Part shown: piece after piece, positions 40,066 to 50,262 of the stretch | Layout: every line of letters starts with the position of its first letter | Position numbering within the stretch: the stretch's first letter is position 1 | DNA from: Devosia sp. YR412 | GTDB taxonomy: Bacteria; Pseudomonadota; Alphaproteobacteria; Rhizobiales; Devosiaceae | Direction of reading: 5' to 3' | Assembly: GCF_900110945.1 (NCBI RefSeq) | Contig: NZ_FOFL01000008.1 | Span: 1 to 64,000 of the forward strand | Length of the DNA: 64,000 bases | Made by a program: the position numbers and the translations under genes | Notes under the pieces: generated by a model | What the model was told of the DNA's origin: nothing | What the model saw: the letters and a program-made list of their open reading frames with translations, nothing else | Databases searched by the model: none

Positions 40066-41685
40066 TCACGGAGGATCGCCAAGCGCTAAACTGCGGGGCA
40101 GCAATGGACCGCGGGTGCGGGACTGGCCTTGCGTGGACAGCGCCTCCTCCTGCCGGCTCGGGCAATCACGGCGCGGACAGAGGCGGCACGAGGGGCCGAC
40201 CGGAATATCGGCATCGAGATCGGACAGATCGAGGCCGGCCGCATAGACGGTGCGGTCGGCCTGCAGCACGTCGCAGGCCAGCATGACCGAGGAGGCAACG
40301 GCGGATTCGTGGAAGGAGGCGGTGCGCCGCTGCACGGTGCGGGCGAGGAAGAGATAGCGCGAGCCATCGGAGAAGCGGACCACTTGGCGCAACGGCACGT
40401 CGGGCGTGCGGAAGGCGCCATAGATGGCCCAGAGCGGACAGGCGTGGCCGCTATTGGGCAAGAGGAGGCCGGGCAGCGGGAAATGCTTGGTCAGGCGCCC
40501 GGCGGGGTCGGAGCGCAGGAAGCCGAAGGCAATGCCCTGCTGGCCGGGGCGGCGCAGGCTGACGAGGCGATGCGCCACTTGCTCGAAGCTGGCGTGATAG
40601 ACCTGGCGCAGGTGGTCGATATCATAGGCGCAGGCCTCGGCATCGGCGAGCACGCGGGCATAGGGGAAGACCATGGCGCCGGCCAGATAAGAGCCGACGG
40701 CGCGCGCGGCCAGGCGCCGGGCGGTGGGTGTCGAGAGCGTCGCCTGTTCGAGCGATGCGGCGATGGCGTCGGGCGCGGCGAGCTCGCCATAGAGGCGGGC
40801 GAGCTGGAACTGGCGTGTCGCCAGGGTGGTGGCGCCGTGGAACCACATCAGGCGGGTCGTGGGGTCGAAACGGTACTGGCCGGGATATTCGGGCTCACTG
40901 GGCAAGCCGCCGATGCGAACCTCGACGCCAAACTTTTCAGCAAGCAGGCTGGAGAGCGTGGCGCTGCCAAACGTCCCTGCCCGCCCGGCCTCCAAGCGTA
41001 ACGCGTCGGCTACATCTTCGAGCAGTGGAAAATGGTTTTCGCGCTCGATCAGCAGGTCGTCGATTTCACGGGCCGGCGAGACGCTGCGGCGGATCTGGCT
41101 TGAGGTGTCGAACTGGCCGATCAGGTTTCTCGCGACTTCGGAAAGGGTCCGGCTGTCACGACCAATGGCGGCGAGGAACTGCCGGCGTTCGGCTTCGTCG
41201 AGATCGGCGACGTCTTCAAGGATTTCGGCGCTGGAGCGGATGGCGGTGATGCCGGAGAGGATCTGGTGCAGCAATTGGCTGAGCAACGGGTCCGAGCGCA
41301 ACCGGTCGGCATAGGCATCGGCGCTGGTGACGGCCGCGCCATAGGCGCGATGCAGGCGTGACAGCGCGCCGGCGCTGGCTGGATATTGTGCCACCAGCTC
41401 GCGCCTCTCGTCGGGCTGGAAAGGCAGCGACTCAAGCAGCGGATCGGCGAAGGCTTCTTCGAGATCCTGCAGCAGCTTCTGCTCGCTGCGTCCGGCCAGC
41501 TCGTCTATATCGATCGAGAGTTGGGCGGCGACGCGGTTGAGCAGTGCCCCGCCGATGTCGCGCTTGTTGTTTTCGATCAGGTTCAGATAGCTGGCCGAAA
41601 TGCCGACCAGACGTGCCAGTGCCGCCTGGGAAATCTTGAGCGATTTCCTGCGGTTGCTGATGCGAAAGCCAATAGGCGCGCGCAT
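40066..41685 (-). CDS. XRE-family regulator of the ScfR/RamB type
   Basis: The 539-residue protein has an N-terminal helix-turn-helix (RRKSLKISQAALARLVGISA SYLNLIENNKR), a middle ImmA/IrrE-like segment, and a C-terminal DUF2083 with a cysteine cluster (CRLCPRRDCPSR). Proteins of this form regulate short-chain fatty-acyl and propionate metabolism (ScfR, RamB, MccR). Around residues 145-210 a stretch (LLHQILSGITAIRSSAEILE) resembles a degenerate HisKA helix pair without the phospho-histidine. The ATG at 41685 starts MRAPIGFRISNRRKS. It faces the ABC importer genes across a divergent promoter region. Confidence 0.88.
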   Translation of the reverse strand: MRAPIGFRISNRRKSLKISQAALARLVGISASYLNLIENNKRDIGGALLNRVAAQLSIDIDELAGRSEQKLLQDLEEAFADPLLESLPFQPDERRELVAQYPASAGALSRLHRAYGAAVTSADAYADRLRSDPLLSQLLHQILSGITAIRSSAEILEDVADLDEAERRQFLAAIGRDSRTLSEVARNLIGQFDTSSQIRRSVSPAREIDDLLIERENHFPLLEDVADALRLEAGRAGTFGSATLSSLLAEKFGVEVRIGGLPSEPEYPGQYRFDPTTRLMWFHGATTLATRQFQLARLYGELAAPDAIAASLEQATLSTPTARRLAARAVGSYLAGAMVFPYARVLADAEACAYDIDHLRQVYHASFEQVAHRLVSLRRPGQQGIAFGFLRSDPAGRLTKHFPLPGLLLPNSGHACPLWAIYGAFRTPDVPLRQVVRFSDGSRYLFLARTVQRRTASFHESAVASSVMLACDVLQADRTVYAAGLDLSDLDADIPVGPSCRLCPRRDCPSRQEEALSTQGQSRTRGPLLPRSLALGDPP

Positions 41686-41753
41686 GAAACAAGTCCTCCC
41701 GCGCAGCATGTATGTCAATCAATTGACTATTATCACGCTGCAGCAGCACAATT

Positions 41754-41779
41754 ATTTACAGAATATCGCTGCATTTACA
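41754..41779. promoter_or_regulatory. Direct repeat in the divergent promoter region
   Basis: ATTTACA occurs at 41754-41760 and again at 41773-41779, 19 bases apart, in the AT-rich region between the XRE regulator and the ABC importer genes. It could be an operator for the regulator. This is read from the sequence; the function is a guess. Confidence 0.3.
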
Positions 41780-41876
41780 ACGGACTATTGCTGCCGTTTT
41801 CGGATGCGGCTCATAATCCTCCCTGCGGTGAGCTGCCGGCCATGTATCGGAAGCCCCGCGCCAAAAGGAGGAAACA

Positions 41877-43232
41877 ATGACACTTCTCAAGCGTGGTCTC
41901 AGCCGCCGCCGCGTGCTGCAGACCGGCATGGCCGGCATTATCGGCACCGGCGTTTCGCCGCTGATCTTCAGCAAGGGCGCCTGGGCGCAGGAATTCTGCA
42001 ACAACCCGACCGGCGACACCGTGACCTTCGGCCTTAACCTGCCCCTGACCGGCGCCTATGCCGAAGAAGGCGCCGACGAGCAGAAGGCCTACGAACTGGC
42101 GGTCCAGCATCTGAACGGCGAAGGCGATGGCGGGCTGATCAACGTGCTCACCCCGACCGCGCTCAAGGGCAATGGCGTGCTGGGCAAGAAAGTCGCCTTC
42201 GTGACCTCGGACAGTCAGACCAAGGCCGACGTGGCCCGGGCCGGCGCCACCCGGATGATCGAGCGCGATGGCGCCATCATGGTCACCGGCGGCTCGTCAT
42301 CGGCCGAAGCCATTGCCGTGCAGGGCCTGTGCCAGGAAATGGGCGTCATCTTCATGGCGGGCCTGACCCATTCCAACGACACTACCGGCAAAGACAAGCG
42401 CCGCTACGGCTTCCGCCACTTCTTCAACGCCTATCAGTCGGGCATTGGCCTGGCGCCAGCCATTGTCGATGCCTATGGCGCCGACCGCCGCGCCTATCAT
42501 CTCACTGCCGACTACACCTGGGGCTGGACCCAGGAAGAATCGATGAAGGCCGCCACCGAAGGCCTCGGCTGGCAGACCGTCGAAGCCGTGCGCACGCCGC
42601 TGGGCGCGGCCGACTTCAGCCAGTATCTGACGCCGGTGCTCAATTCTGGCGCCGACGTTTTGATCCTCAACCACTATGGCAATGACATGGTCAACTCGCT
42701 GACCCAGGCGGTGCAGTTTGGCATGCGAGACCGCCAGGCCAATGGCAAGGATTTCCAGATCGTCGTGCCGCTGTTCTCCGAACTGATGGCCAAGGGCGCC
42801 GGTGCCAATATCAAGGGCATTTTCGGCACCTCCAACTGGCACTGGAACCTGCAGGATCCGGGGACGGTGGCCTTCACCAAGAGCTTTGGTGCCGCCTATG
42901 GCGCGCCGCCCTCGCAGGCTGCCCACACCGCCTATGTGCAGGCCCTGCTCTATGCCGATGCAGTGGAACGCGCCGGCACCTTCTATCCGCCCGAAGTCAT
43001 CAAGGCGCTGGAAGGCTTCGAGTTCGACGGCATGGGCAATGGCCCGACGCTGTATCGCGCCGAGGATCACCAGTGCATCAAGAATGTGCTCGTGGTGCAG
43101 GGCAATGACGCGCCGACCAGCGAATATGACGTGCTCAATATCGTCAAGGAAATCCCGCGCGACGCCGTGGCCTATGACCCGACCATCTTTGGCGGGGATC
43201 TGGGGCCGGCCGAGCCTGTGCCGATGTGCTGA
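41877..43232 (+). CDS. ABC transporter substrate-binding protein, branched-chain amino acid/urea type
   Basis: This periplasmic binding protein (451 residues) carries the ligand of the five-gene importer. It has a Tat-type signal peptide (SRRRVLQTGMAGIIGTGVSP, cleavage near GAWAQE) and a type 1 periplasmic-binding-protein fold (FGLNLPLTGAYAEEGADEQK; VTGGSSSAEAIAVQGLC). The Tat signal means it is exported folded. The strong AAGGAGG site is five bases upstream. It ends in cysteine (EPVPMC). The ligand is unknown; family members bind amino acids, urea or amides. Confidence 0.92.
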   Translation: MTLLKRGLSRRRVLQTGMAGIIGTGVSPLIFSKGAWAQEFCNNPTGDTVTFGLNLPLTGAYAEEGADEQKAYELAVQHLNGEGDGGLINVLTPTALKGNGVLGKKVAFVTSDSQTKADVARAGATRMIERDGAIMVTGGSSSAEAIAVQGLCQEMGVIFMAGLTHSNDTTGKDKRRYGFRHFFNAYQSGIGLAPAIVDAYGADRRAYHLTADYTWGWTQEESMKAATEGLGWQTVEAVRTPLGAADFSQYLTPVLNSGADVLILNHYGNDMVNSLTQAVQFGMRDRQANGKDFQIVVPLFSELMAKGAGANIKGIFGTSNWHWNLQDPGTVAFTKSFGAAYGAPPSQAAHTAYVQALLYADAVERAGTFYPPEVIKALEGFEFDGMGNGPTLYRAEDHQCIKNVLVVQGNDAPTSEYDVLNIVKEIPRDAVAYDPTIFGGDLGPAEPVPMC

Positions 43233-43265
43233 TGGCGGCTTGACGCCCTAGGCACACCGAAACGC

Positions 43266-43290
43266 CACCTCTCCCCCAAAGGGAGAGGTG
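43266..43290. repeat. Extragenic palindrome (copy 2) inside the importer operon
   Basis: Arms CACCTCTCCC (43266-43275) and GGGAGAGGTG (43281-43290) enclose CCAAA. The inner 23 bp are identical to 27373-27395. It lies between the binding-protein gene and the first permease gene. Confidence 0.85.
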
Positions 43291-43305
43291 AACCGGAGCA
43301 TTTCC

Positions 43306-44337
43306 ATGTTCGAAGTCATCTTCCTGCAATTTCTCAACGGCCTCGACAAGGGCGCGGCCTATGCGCTGATCGCACTGGGGCTCACCCTGGTTTTCGGCAC
43401 GCTGGGCGTGGTCAATTTTGCGCATGGCGCGCTGTTCATGCTGGGCGCCTTTTGCGCCGTGCTGTTCCGCCAGCTGCTGACGCTGGAAACCGTCACCGTC
43501 GATCCGACCAAACTGTCGCCCTGGGGCGCGCCGCTCGAAGTGCGCGAGCCGCTGGTGCAGGCCTGGTTCGGCGATTTCGGCGCGGTGCTGGTAAACTACT
43601 CGGTGCCGGCCTCGATCATCATCACCATTCCGATCATGCTGCTGGTAGGCATCGGGCTCGAGCGCGGCATCATCAAGCATTTCTACAAGCGCCCGCATGC
43701 CGAGCAGATTCTCGTCACTTTCGGCCTCGCCATCGTGGCGCAGGAACTAATCAAGAGCTTCTTCGGGCCGAATCCCATTCCCCAACCCATGCCCAGCGAC
43801 CTGCGCGGCGCGGCCGATATCGGCGCGTTCCTCGGCATGCAGGCCAATGTCATCACCTATCCGATCTGGCGGCTGGTCTACTTCCTGTTCTCCTTTGCCA
43901 TCATCGCCGGGGTTTTTGCCTTCCTGCAGTTTACCACGTTCGGCATGGTGGTGCGGGCCGGAATGGCGGATCGCGAGACGGTGGGGCTCCTCGGCATCAA
44001 TATCGACCGGCGCTTCACCATCATGTTCGGCCTTGCCGCCGTGGTCGCCGGCATGGCGGGCGTCATGTACACGCCGATCCTACCGCCCAATTATCATATC
44101 GGCATGGACTTCCTGGTGCTGAGCTTCGTCGTGGTCGTGGTGGGCGGCATGGGCTCGCTGCCCGGCGCTGTGGCTGCCGGCTTCCTGCTCGGCATTCTCC
44201 AGAGCTTCGCCTCGATGACGCAGGTGAAGTCCCTCATTCCCGGCATCGATCAGATCATCATCTATCTCGTCGCCGTAGTCATTCTACTCGTATTGCCGCG
44301 AGGCCTGTTCGGCCGGCGTGGCGTGATGGAGAGCTGA
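43306..44337 (+). CDS. ABC transporter permease, LivH family
   Basis: The 343-residue protein has about eight membrane spans. It begins [20 protein letters not shown] and contains [40 protein letters not shown] and [20 protein letters not shown], all typical of LivH. The ATG at 43306 has GGAG upstream. The binding-protein gene precedes it and livM follows directly. Confidence 0.92.
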   Translation: MFEVIFLQFLNGLDKGAAYALIALGLTLVFGTLGVVNFAHGALFMLGAFCAVLFRQLLTLETVTVDPTKLSPWGAPLEVREPLVQAWFGDFGAVLVNYSVPASIIITIPIMLLVGIGLERGIIKHFYKRPHAEQILVTFGLAIVAQELIKSFFGPNPIPQPMPSDLRGAADIGAFLGMQANVITYPIWRLVYFLFSFAIIAGVFAFLQFTTFGMVVRAGMADRETVGLLGINIDRRFTIMFGLAAVVAGMAGVMYTPILPPNYHIGMDFLVLSFVVVVVGGMGSLPGAVAAGFLLGILQSFASMTQVKSLIPGIDQIIIYLVAVVILLVLPRGLFGRRGVMES

Positions 44338-44338
44338 T

Positions 44339-45478
44339 ATGCGCGCCATGTCACGCAACGACCTGCTGCTGTTCCTGGGCTTCACCCTGGTGGTGCTGGC
44401 CATGCCGCTCTGGCTGCAGCCCTTCGGCGCCGCCTATCCGGACCTCTTGCAGCGCTTCATGATCTTCGGAATCTTCGCCGTCGGCTTCAATATCCTGTTT
44501 GGCCTCACCGGTTACCTGAGCTTTGGCCACGCTGCCTTTTTCGGCGTCGGCTCCTATGCCGCCGTCTGGTCGTTCAAGCTGCTCAGCCTCGACGCTATTC
44601 CGGCCATGCTCTTCGCCATCGTGGTTTCGGGGCTGTTTGCGCTACTGATCGGCTATGTCAGCCTGCGGCGTTCCGGCATCTACTTTTCGATCCTGACGCT
44701 GGCCTTTGCGCAAATGAGCTACAATCTCGCCTATTCCGTGCTGACGCCCATCACCAACGGCGAGACCGGGCTCCAACTCACGCTCAACGATCCGCGTTAT
44801 CTCGATGCCGCCATGGGTTCGGCCCAGGCCGGGCAGCCGGTGCCGACACTGTTGGGTCAGTCGCTCGGCGGCTTTGCCGGCTTCTATTTCTGCGCCGGCT
44901 TTTTGATCCTCGCCTTCTTCATCGCCCAGCGCATCACCAATTCGCCCTTCGGCATGATGCTCAAGGGCATCAAATCCAACCAGACGCGGATGAACTATAC
45001 CGGCTTCAACACCAAGCCTTATACACTGGCCGCCTTCGTCATCTCCGGCATGTATGCCGGGCTCGCCGGTGCGCTGCTGGCCGTCACCGATCCTCTCGCT
45101 GGCGCCGAACGCATGCAGTGGACCGCCTCGGGCGAGGTGGTGCTGATGACCATTCTCGGCGGCGCCGGCACGCTAGTAGGACCGGTGATCGGCGCCTGGC
45201 TGATCAAATATTTTGAGAACATCTTCTCGGCCATCAACGACACCATGCTGCATCGCTTCTGGGGCTTCCTGCCCGAAGGCGCCGACAATGTGATGGTCGC
45301 CATCACCTCAAAATTCGTCGGCGAGGGCTGGTTCCTGACGCTGGGCCTGGTGTTCGTGCTGATCGTGGTTTTCCTGCCCGGCGGTATCATGGAGGGCGTG
45401 CGCCGCATCGCCCACCTGTTCAACCGACAGCGCAAGTCGCCCGACCGGCCGGCATCGCAAGTTCAACCGGCCGAGTGA
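44339..45478 (+). CDS. ABC transporter permease, LivM family
   Basis: The 379-residue protein has about ten spans. [20 protein letters not shown] and [13 protein letters not shown] at the start, [20 protein letters not shown] and the later [15 protein letters not shown] match LivM. GGAGAG precedes the ATG at 44339. It starts two bases after the livH stop codon. Confidence 0.92.
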   Translation: MRAMSRNDLLLFLGFTLVVLAMPLWLQPFGAAYPDLLQRFMIFGIFAVGFNILFGLTGYLSFGHAAFFGVGSYAAVWSFKLLSLDAIPAMLFAIVVSGLFALLIGYVSLRRSGIYFSILTLAFAQMSYNLAYSVLTPITNGETGLQLTLNDPRYLDAAMGSAQAGQPVPTLLGQSLGGFAGFYFCAGFLILAFFIAQRITNSPFGMMLKGIKSNQTRMNYTGFNTKPYTLAAFVISGMYAGLAGALLAVTDPLAGAERMQWTASGEVVLMTILGGAGTLVGPVIGAWLIKYFENIFSAINDTMLHRFWGFLPEGADNVMVAITSKFVGEGWFLTLGLVFVLIVVFLPGGIMEGVRRIAHLFNRQRKSPDRPASQVQPAE

Positions 45479-45488
45479 GGACGAAGTC

Positions 45489-46252
45489 ATGACCAATCCC
45501 AATGTCGTCCTGCATGTTGCTGACGTGCACAAACGCTTCGGGGGGCTGCATGCCCTGGCTGATATCGACCTGCAGGTCGAGGAGGGCCAGACCCATGCCA
45601 TCATCGGCCCCAATGGCGCCGGCAAGTCGACGCTGCTCAATGTGATCATCGGCAAGCTGGCGCCGACCTCGGGCACGGTGGTGTTCGACGGCGCGATCCT
45701 GACCGGTCGCAAGCCCTATCAGATCAACCAGCTGGGCATCGCCCGGGTGTTCCAGACGCCGGAAATCTTCGCCGATCTCTCGGTGCTGCACAATGTGATG
45801 ATCCCGGCTCTGGCCAAGCGCGACGGCGCCTTCAAGCTCAACATGCTGCGTGGGCTCGACAGCGAGACCGGCATTTTGCGCGAGGCGCAGGACATGCTCG
45901 AAGACGTCGGCATGTATGGCCGCCGCGACATGGCGGCCGGCAGCCTCAGCCGCGGCGACAAGCGGCGGATGGAGCTGGCCATGTGCCTGATCCAGCATCC
46001 GCGCTTGCTGCTACTCGACGAGCCGACGGCGGGCATGTCGCGCCACGACACCAATACCACCATCGAACTGCTCAAGAAGATCAAGAGCCGCGGCATGACC
46101 AAGGTGATCATCGAGCATGACATGCATGTGGTGTTTTCGCTGGCTGACAAGATTTCCGTGCTGGCGCAGGGCCGCATCATCGCCGATGGCACGCCCGACC
46201 AGGTGCGGGGCAATCCCAAGGTGCAGGAAGCCTATCTCGGAGGAGCGCATTG

Positions 46253-46253
<1 letters not shown>
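45489..46253 (+). CDS. ABC transporter ATP-binding protein, LivG family
   Basis: The 254-residue ATPase has Walker A GPNGAGKST, a Walker B ending LLLLDEPTAGMSRHDT, and the switch histidine in VIIEHDMHVVF. The signature reads SLSRGDKRRMELAMCL, not the usual LSGGQ; the variant is close to that of UrtD-type proteins. GAGGA precedes the ATG. The last codon overlaps the livF start (TGATG). Confidence 0.93.
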
Positions 46254-47023
<770 letters not shown>

Positions 47024-47026
47024 GCT

Positions 47027-47090
47027 ACCCTGGGCCTTTCAACCAAAGGCATTGTGCCGAACTCACCCTCTCCCCAGAGAGGCCCAGGGT
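47027..47090. terminator. Long inverted repeat between livF and pxpA
   Basis: Arms ACCCTGGGCCT (47027-47037) and AGGCCCAGGGT (47080-47090) are perfect over 11 bp and lie between convergent stops; AATCTTTT follows the second arm. It may act as a transcript end in both directions. Confidence 0.6.
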
Positions 47091-47101
47091 AATCTTTTCG
47101 A

Positions 47102-47863
47102 CTACATATCCGGCATTTCCGGCGGCTCGGCGGCGATGGTGATCCCCTCGCCTTCCAGCGCGTCCCTGACGTCGCCGGCCAGATCGACGGCGCCGGGCGT
47201 ATCGCCATGCAGGCAGATCGAGCGGGCGGAGGATTTGAGCACGGTGCCGTCGATCGCGACGATCTCGCCAGCCTTGGCCAGGCGCAGGCAGCGGGCGATC
47301 ACCGCCTCGCTGTCGTGGATCACAGCACCCTCCTGGCTGCGCGGCACCAGCAGTCCGTCCGCGGTATAGGCGCGGTCGGCATAGGCCTCGCGGATGAGTG
47401 GCATGCCGACGGCCTTGGCGGCGCGGACCTGTTCGCTATTGTCGAGCGCCAGCACCGCCATTTTCGGGTCCATGGCCTGGATGGTGGCGAAAATGCCGAC
47501 GGCAAAGGCCAGCTCTTCGGCGGTCTGGTTGGCTAGGGCGCCATGCAGCTTCACATATTTCAGCGGGGTGCCCACCTCGTCGGCGATGAAGCGCACGAGG
47601 AACAGCTGGCTGCGAATCTGGCCGAGCAATTGATCGAGCGGCATGACCAGCCGGAAGCGGCCGAAGCGCTTGGGATCGGCATAGCCGGGATGGGCGCCGG
47701 CGCGCACGCCGCGCGCCTTGCAGAATTTCAGGATATGCCGGATCGTCGCGGAATCGCCGGCGTGACCGCCACAGGCGATCGAGGCGCTGGAGACGATTTC
47801 CAGCAGGTCCTCGTCCGTGCCCATGCCTTCGCCCAGGTCGGCATTGAGGTCGATGGTGGTCAT
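47102..47863 (-). CDS. pxpA: 5-oxoprolinase subunit A (LamB/YcsF family)
   Basis: PxpA, with PxpB and PxpC, hydrolyses 5-oxoproline (pyroglutamate) to glutamate with ATP. The 253-residue protein begins TTIDLNADLGEGMGTDEDLL and has SIACGGHAGDSATIRHILKF, GAHPGYAD and YVKLHGALAN; these histidines and aspartates are family marks. It is the last of three genes, with a 4-bp overlap with pxpC. Confidence 0.94.
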   Translation of the reverse strand: MTTIDLNADLGEGMGTDEDLLEIVSSASIACGGHAGDSATIRHILKFCKARGVRAGAHPGYADPKRFGRFRLVMPLDQLLGQIRSQLFLVRFIADEVGTPLKYVKLHGALANQTAEELAFAVGIFATIQAMDPKMAVLALDNSEQVRAAKAVGMPLIREAYADRAYTADGLLVPRSQEGAVIHDSEAVIARCLRLAKAGEIVAIDGTVLKSSARSICLHGDTPGAVDLAGDVRDALEGEGITIAAEPPEMPDM

Positions 47864-48756
47864 GGTCTGCCCCGCAACAGTGCCTGGGCATGTTCCAAGG
47901 TCACCGGCTGAAAGGCAACCGCGCTGCCGGGCCGCAATTGCGCGAAACGATCCAGATCAGCCGTGATCACCGTGGCAATGCGCGGATAGCCGCCGGTCGG
48001 CTGGTGGTCGCGCATCAGGACGATCGGCGTGCCATCGCCAAGGATCTGGATATCGCCGGGTACGATGGCATTGGAGACCAGCGAGAGGTTGGAGGAATGG
48101 GCAAAGACCTCCGCCCTGTCCTCCAGCCGCACGCCCATTCGGTCGAGGCGGGAGGATATGCTGAAGCTGACGTCGAGAAAGCGCTGGCGGATGTTTGGTG
48201 CAAACAGGTCGGCGTGGATGCCCCAGATGACGCGGATGGGGCCGGTCTGCCGTTCGGCGATCAGGGGTAGGCTCGGCGCGCCGCCCGAGCCGGACAATTC
48301 GATCACATCGCCGACGCGCAAAGCACGGCCATCGAGACCGCCGAGGCCGGCGCGGCTGCTGGTGGCGATGCTGCCCATCATCGGCGGGACGGCTATGTCG
48401 CCGTCGAAACGCAGATAGCCGTAATTGCCCCAGGCGCCCGGTGTGATGGCGAGTGTGTCGCCGGGGTTGAGCTCTGCCGTTCCGTCCCAAGCGAGAGCCT
48501 GTCCATTGCGACGGATAACGAAATTGCCGCCGGAAAAGCCCACGCGGCATCGTCCGCTAGCGAGGGTTAGTTCCAGCCCAGCCATGGTGAATTCGAGACC
48601 GCCCTGCCCGCCACCGGCCAATTGCCCGGCGGCCAGATAAGCCATGCGATCCATCGGGCCGGAAGCGGAAATGCCGTGGCGCAGCATGCCGAAGCGGCCG
48701 AGATCCTGGATGCTGGTCAGCGGCCCGGCGCGGGTGATCTTGAGGACGGCGCTCAT
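47860..48756 (-). CDS. pxpC: 5-oxoprolinase subunit C (biotin-dependent carboxylase-like family)
   Basis: The 298-residue protein begins MSAVLKITRAGPLTSIQDLG and has GRFGMLRHGISASGPMDRMA and MRDHQPTGGYPRIATVITAD, which match PxpC (formerly annotated as a urea-amidolyase-like or allophanate hydrolase subunit 2). The ATG at 48756 overlaps the pxpB stop by four bases; the longer frame is unrelated in character. Confidence 0.93.
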   Translation of the reverse strand: MSAVLKITRAGPLTSIQDLGRFGMLRHGISASGPMDRMAYLAAGQLAGGGQGGLEFTMAGLELTLASGRCRVGFSGGNFVIRRNGQALAWDGTAELNPGDTLAITPGAWGNYGYLRFDGDIAVPPMMGSIATSSRAGLGGLDGRALRVGDVIELSGSGGAPSLPLIAERQTGPIRVIWGIHADLFAPNIRQRFLDVSFSISSRLDRMGVRLEDRAEVFAHSSNLSLVSNAIVPGDIQILGDGTPIVLMRDHQPTGGYPRIATVITADLDRFAQLRPGSAVAFQPVTLEHAQALLRGRP

Positions 48757-49409
48757 GGCGCGACCGTAAAGGTGATGCGATCGCCGGCGCTGAGCTGGGT
48801 TGGCGGATGCGCTGTTGGATCGAAATTGTTGAAGCTGGTGCGGCCGATGACATGCCATCCGGTGGGCATGGCGGTGGCGGTGATGGCGGTTTGGCCGGCG
48901 GCGAACAGCACGCTGCCGGCAGGCACTGAGGCGCGGAGCTCCTGGCGGCGCGGCAGCACCAGGCCGTCGTGCAGACCGCAATAGACGAAGCCGGGGGCAA
49001 AGCCGGTGGCGAGGACACGGAGCGGGTTGGCATTGTGCGCTGTGACGAAAGCGGCAGTGCTGATGCCAAGCGCAGCGGCGACCTCGTCGAGGTCGGGACC
49101 GTCGAAGCTAACGGGAATGCTCCAGCGCTGCGACGCCTCTGCGGCCTCGTCTAGACCAAACAGGCGCAGGCGCAATTCGCCCTCGATGCTGGCCGGCGCG
49201 GTCAGTAACGGATCATAGCGCAGCAGCAGCGACACCAGATTGGGCATGATTTCCACCACGCCGGCAATCGGCGCAGCGTCGAGCAGCGCCGCAAGGGCGA
49301 TGGTGGCGCGATTGGCAGCGTCGCTGAGCGACGTGCCAAAGCGCACGAGCACGGCGCTATCGCCGAGCGGCATGATGGTCGGCTTGGGGAAAGTAGCGGA
49401 GACGGGCAT
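48753..49409 (-). CDS. pxpB: 5-oxoprolinase subunit B (allophanate hydrolase subunit 1-like)
   Basis: The 218-residue protein has PTIMPLGDSAVLVRFG, VVEIMPNLVSLLLRYDP and TGFAPGFVYCGLHDGLVLPR, the PxpB/KipI pattern. It is the first gene of the operon. The ATG at 49409 has AGGA seven or eight bases upstream; the TTG at 49415 is less likely. It is coupled to pxpC. Confidence 0.93.
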   Translation of the reverse strand: MPVSATFPKPTIMPLGDSAVLVRFGTSLSDAANRATIALAALLDAAPIAGVVEIMPNLVSLLLRYDPLLTAPASIEGELRLRLFGLDEAAEASQRWSIPVSFDGPDLDEVAAALGISTAAFVTAHNANPLRVLATGFAPGFVYCGLHDGLVLPRRQELRASVPAGSVLFAAGQTAITATAMPTGWHVIGRTSFNNFDPTAHPPTQLSAGDRITFTVAP

Positions 49410-49555
49410 AGACAAGTCCTGATGGACCCGCCCGGATCAGTCAACCCGGTCCATAAGCGGCGGAACTCTGCCGCGCTCGGAAGACCGTTCGATAATGCCA
49501 CTGCTTCGCAAAGCAACGGCCGGGTATGACCTGCCGGGACGGTGGTTTTGTCCAG

Positions 49556-49732
49556 TCAGTTCGGGTCTTTGCCGTCCTGCTCGATCACGGCATCGAACAG
49601 CTCGCGGGCCTGCCCGACGCCGATCGCCTCGATGGCGACTGCGGCGATGGCAGCGAAGAGCTCTGCGATTTCCTGGGGATCGGTGATTTCGGCGTCGTCG
49701 TCTTCTGCGTCGGCGTTGATCAGAGTGAACAC
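49556..49732 (-). CDS. Small acidic protein of unknown function
   Basis: The 58-residue frame starts at GTG 49730-49732, with GGAGG eight bases upstream. The product is acidic (NADAEDDDAEITDP) followed by a helix (EIAELFAAIAAVAIEAIGVG) and a polar end (VIEQDGKDPN). An ATG at 49754 is also in frame but would put the ribosome binding site inside the gene. I do not recognise it. Confidence 0.55.
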   Translation of the reverse strand: MFTLINADAEDDDAEITDPQEIAELFAAIAAVAIEAIGVGQARELFDAVIEQDGKDPN

Positions 49733-49850
49733 AAGAACGCACCTCCGTGTAGCCAATGGACAGAGTGTGCGGCGATTCCTGTTACAGAATAAATAATGAA
49801 AATTTGACCGGGCCCTGCAGGAGGGTCATGGACAGATAGGGCAGCGGCCC

Positions 49851-50084
49851 TTACGCTTCACCCGCCGTGTTCGCCTCGAGCCAAGCCTCGATATCGTCAA
49901 GCGATGCCGAAAACGGCTTGGGCACATTCCCGTACAAAATCTTGTATTCTTCGTCGCGGATCTGATGACCGCCGGCGGTTCCCAGCACCTTCATCTTATC
50001 GTCGGTGAGAATGGTGAGACCATAACGCGTCGCATAGCGCTTGAGCCGGCGCATGCGCGACACATCAAATTCCTTGCGGCTCAT
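49851..50084 (-). CDS. Small protein of unknown function
   Basis: The 77-residue protein starts MSRKEFDVSRMRRLKRYATR, is basic at first and ends in an acidic helix (SASLDDIEAWLEANTAGEA). An AAGGGAAG lies upstream of the ATG at 50084. No known domain was recognised. It is the first gene on its strand before the divergent DMT permease. Confidence 0.65.
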   Translation of the reverse strand: MSRKEFDVSRMRRLKRYATRYGLTILTDDKMKVLGTAGGHQIRDEEYKILYGNVPKPFSASLDDIEAWLEANTAGEA

Positions 50085-50262
50085 GGGGCTTCCCTTTCCA
50101 CTGGGTCCAGACAGGCCGCAGGCCATAGCAGGGCAAGCCTGTCTGGTCGAGCCTGATCTGGCCTGCACGATTGCTTGGCTGTGGCCGCCAGCCGGCCGAA
50201 TGGCTATAGCGGGCTGCCGATCTCCGCGATGTCACACGAGTCGGCGCGAGCAGGAGCCTGAC

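Noticed and set aside
49446..49473. Possible EcfG promoter GGAAC ... CGTT
   Set aside because: The spacer is 19 bases, too long for this promoter type, and no gene follows on the plus strand.
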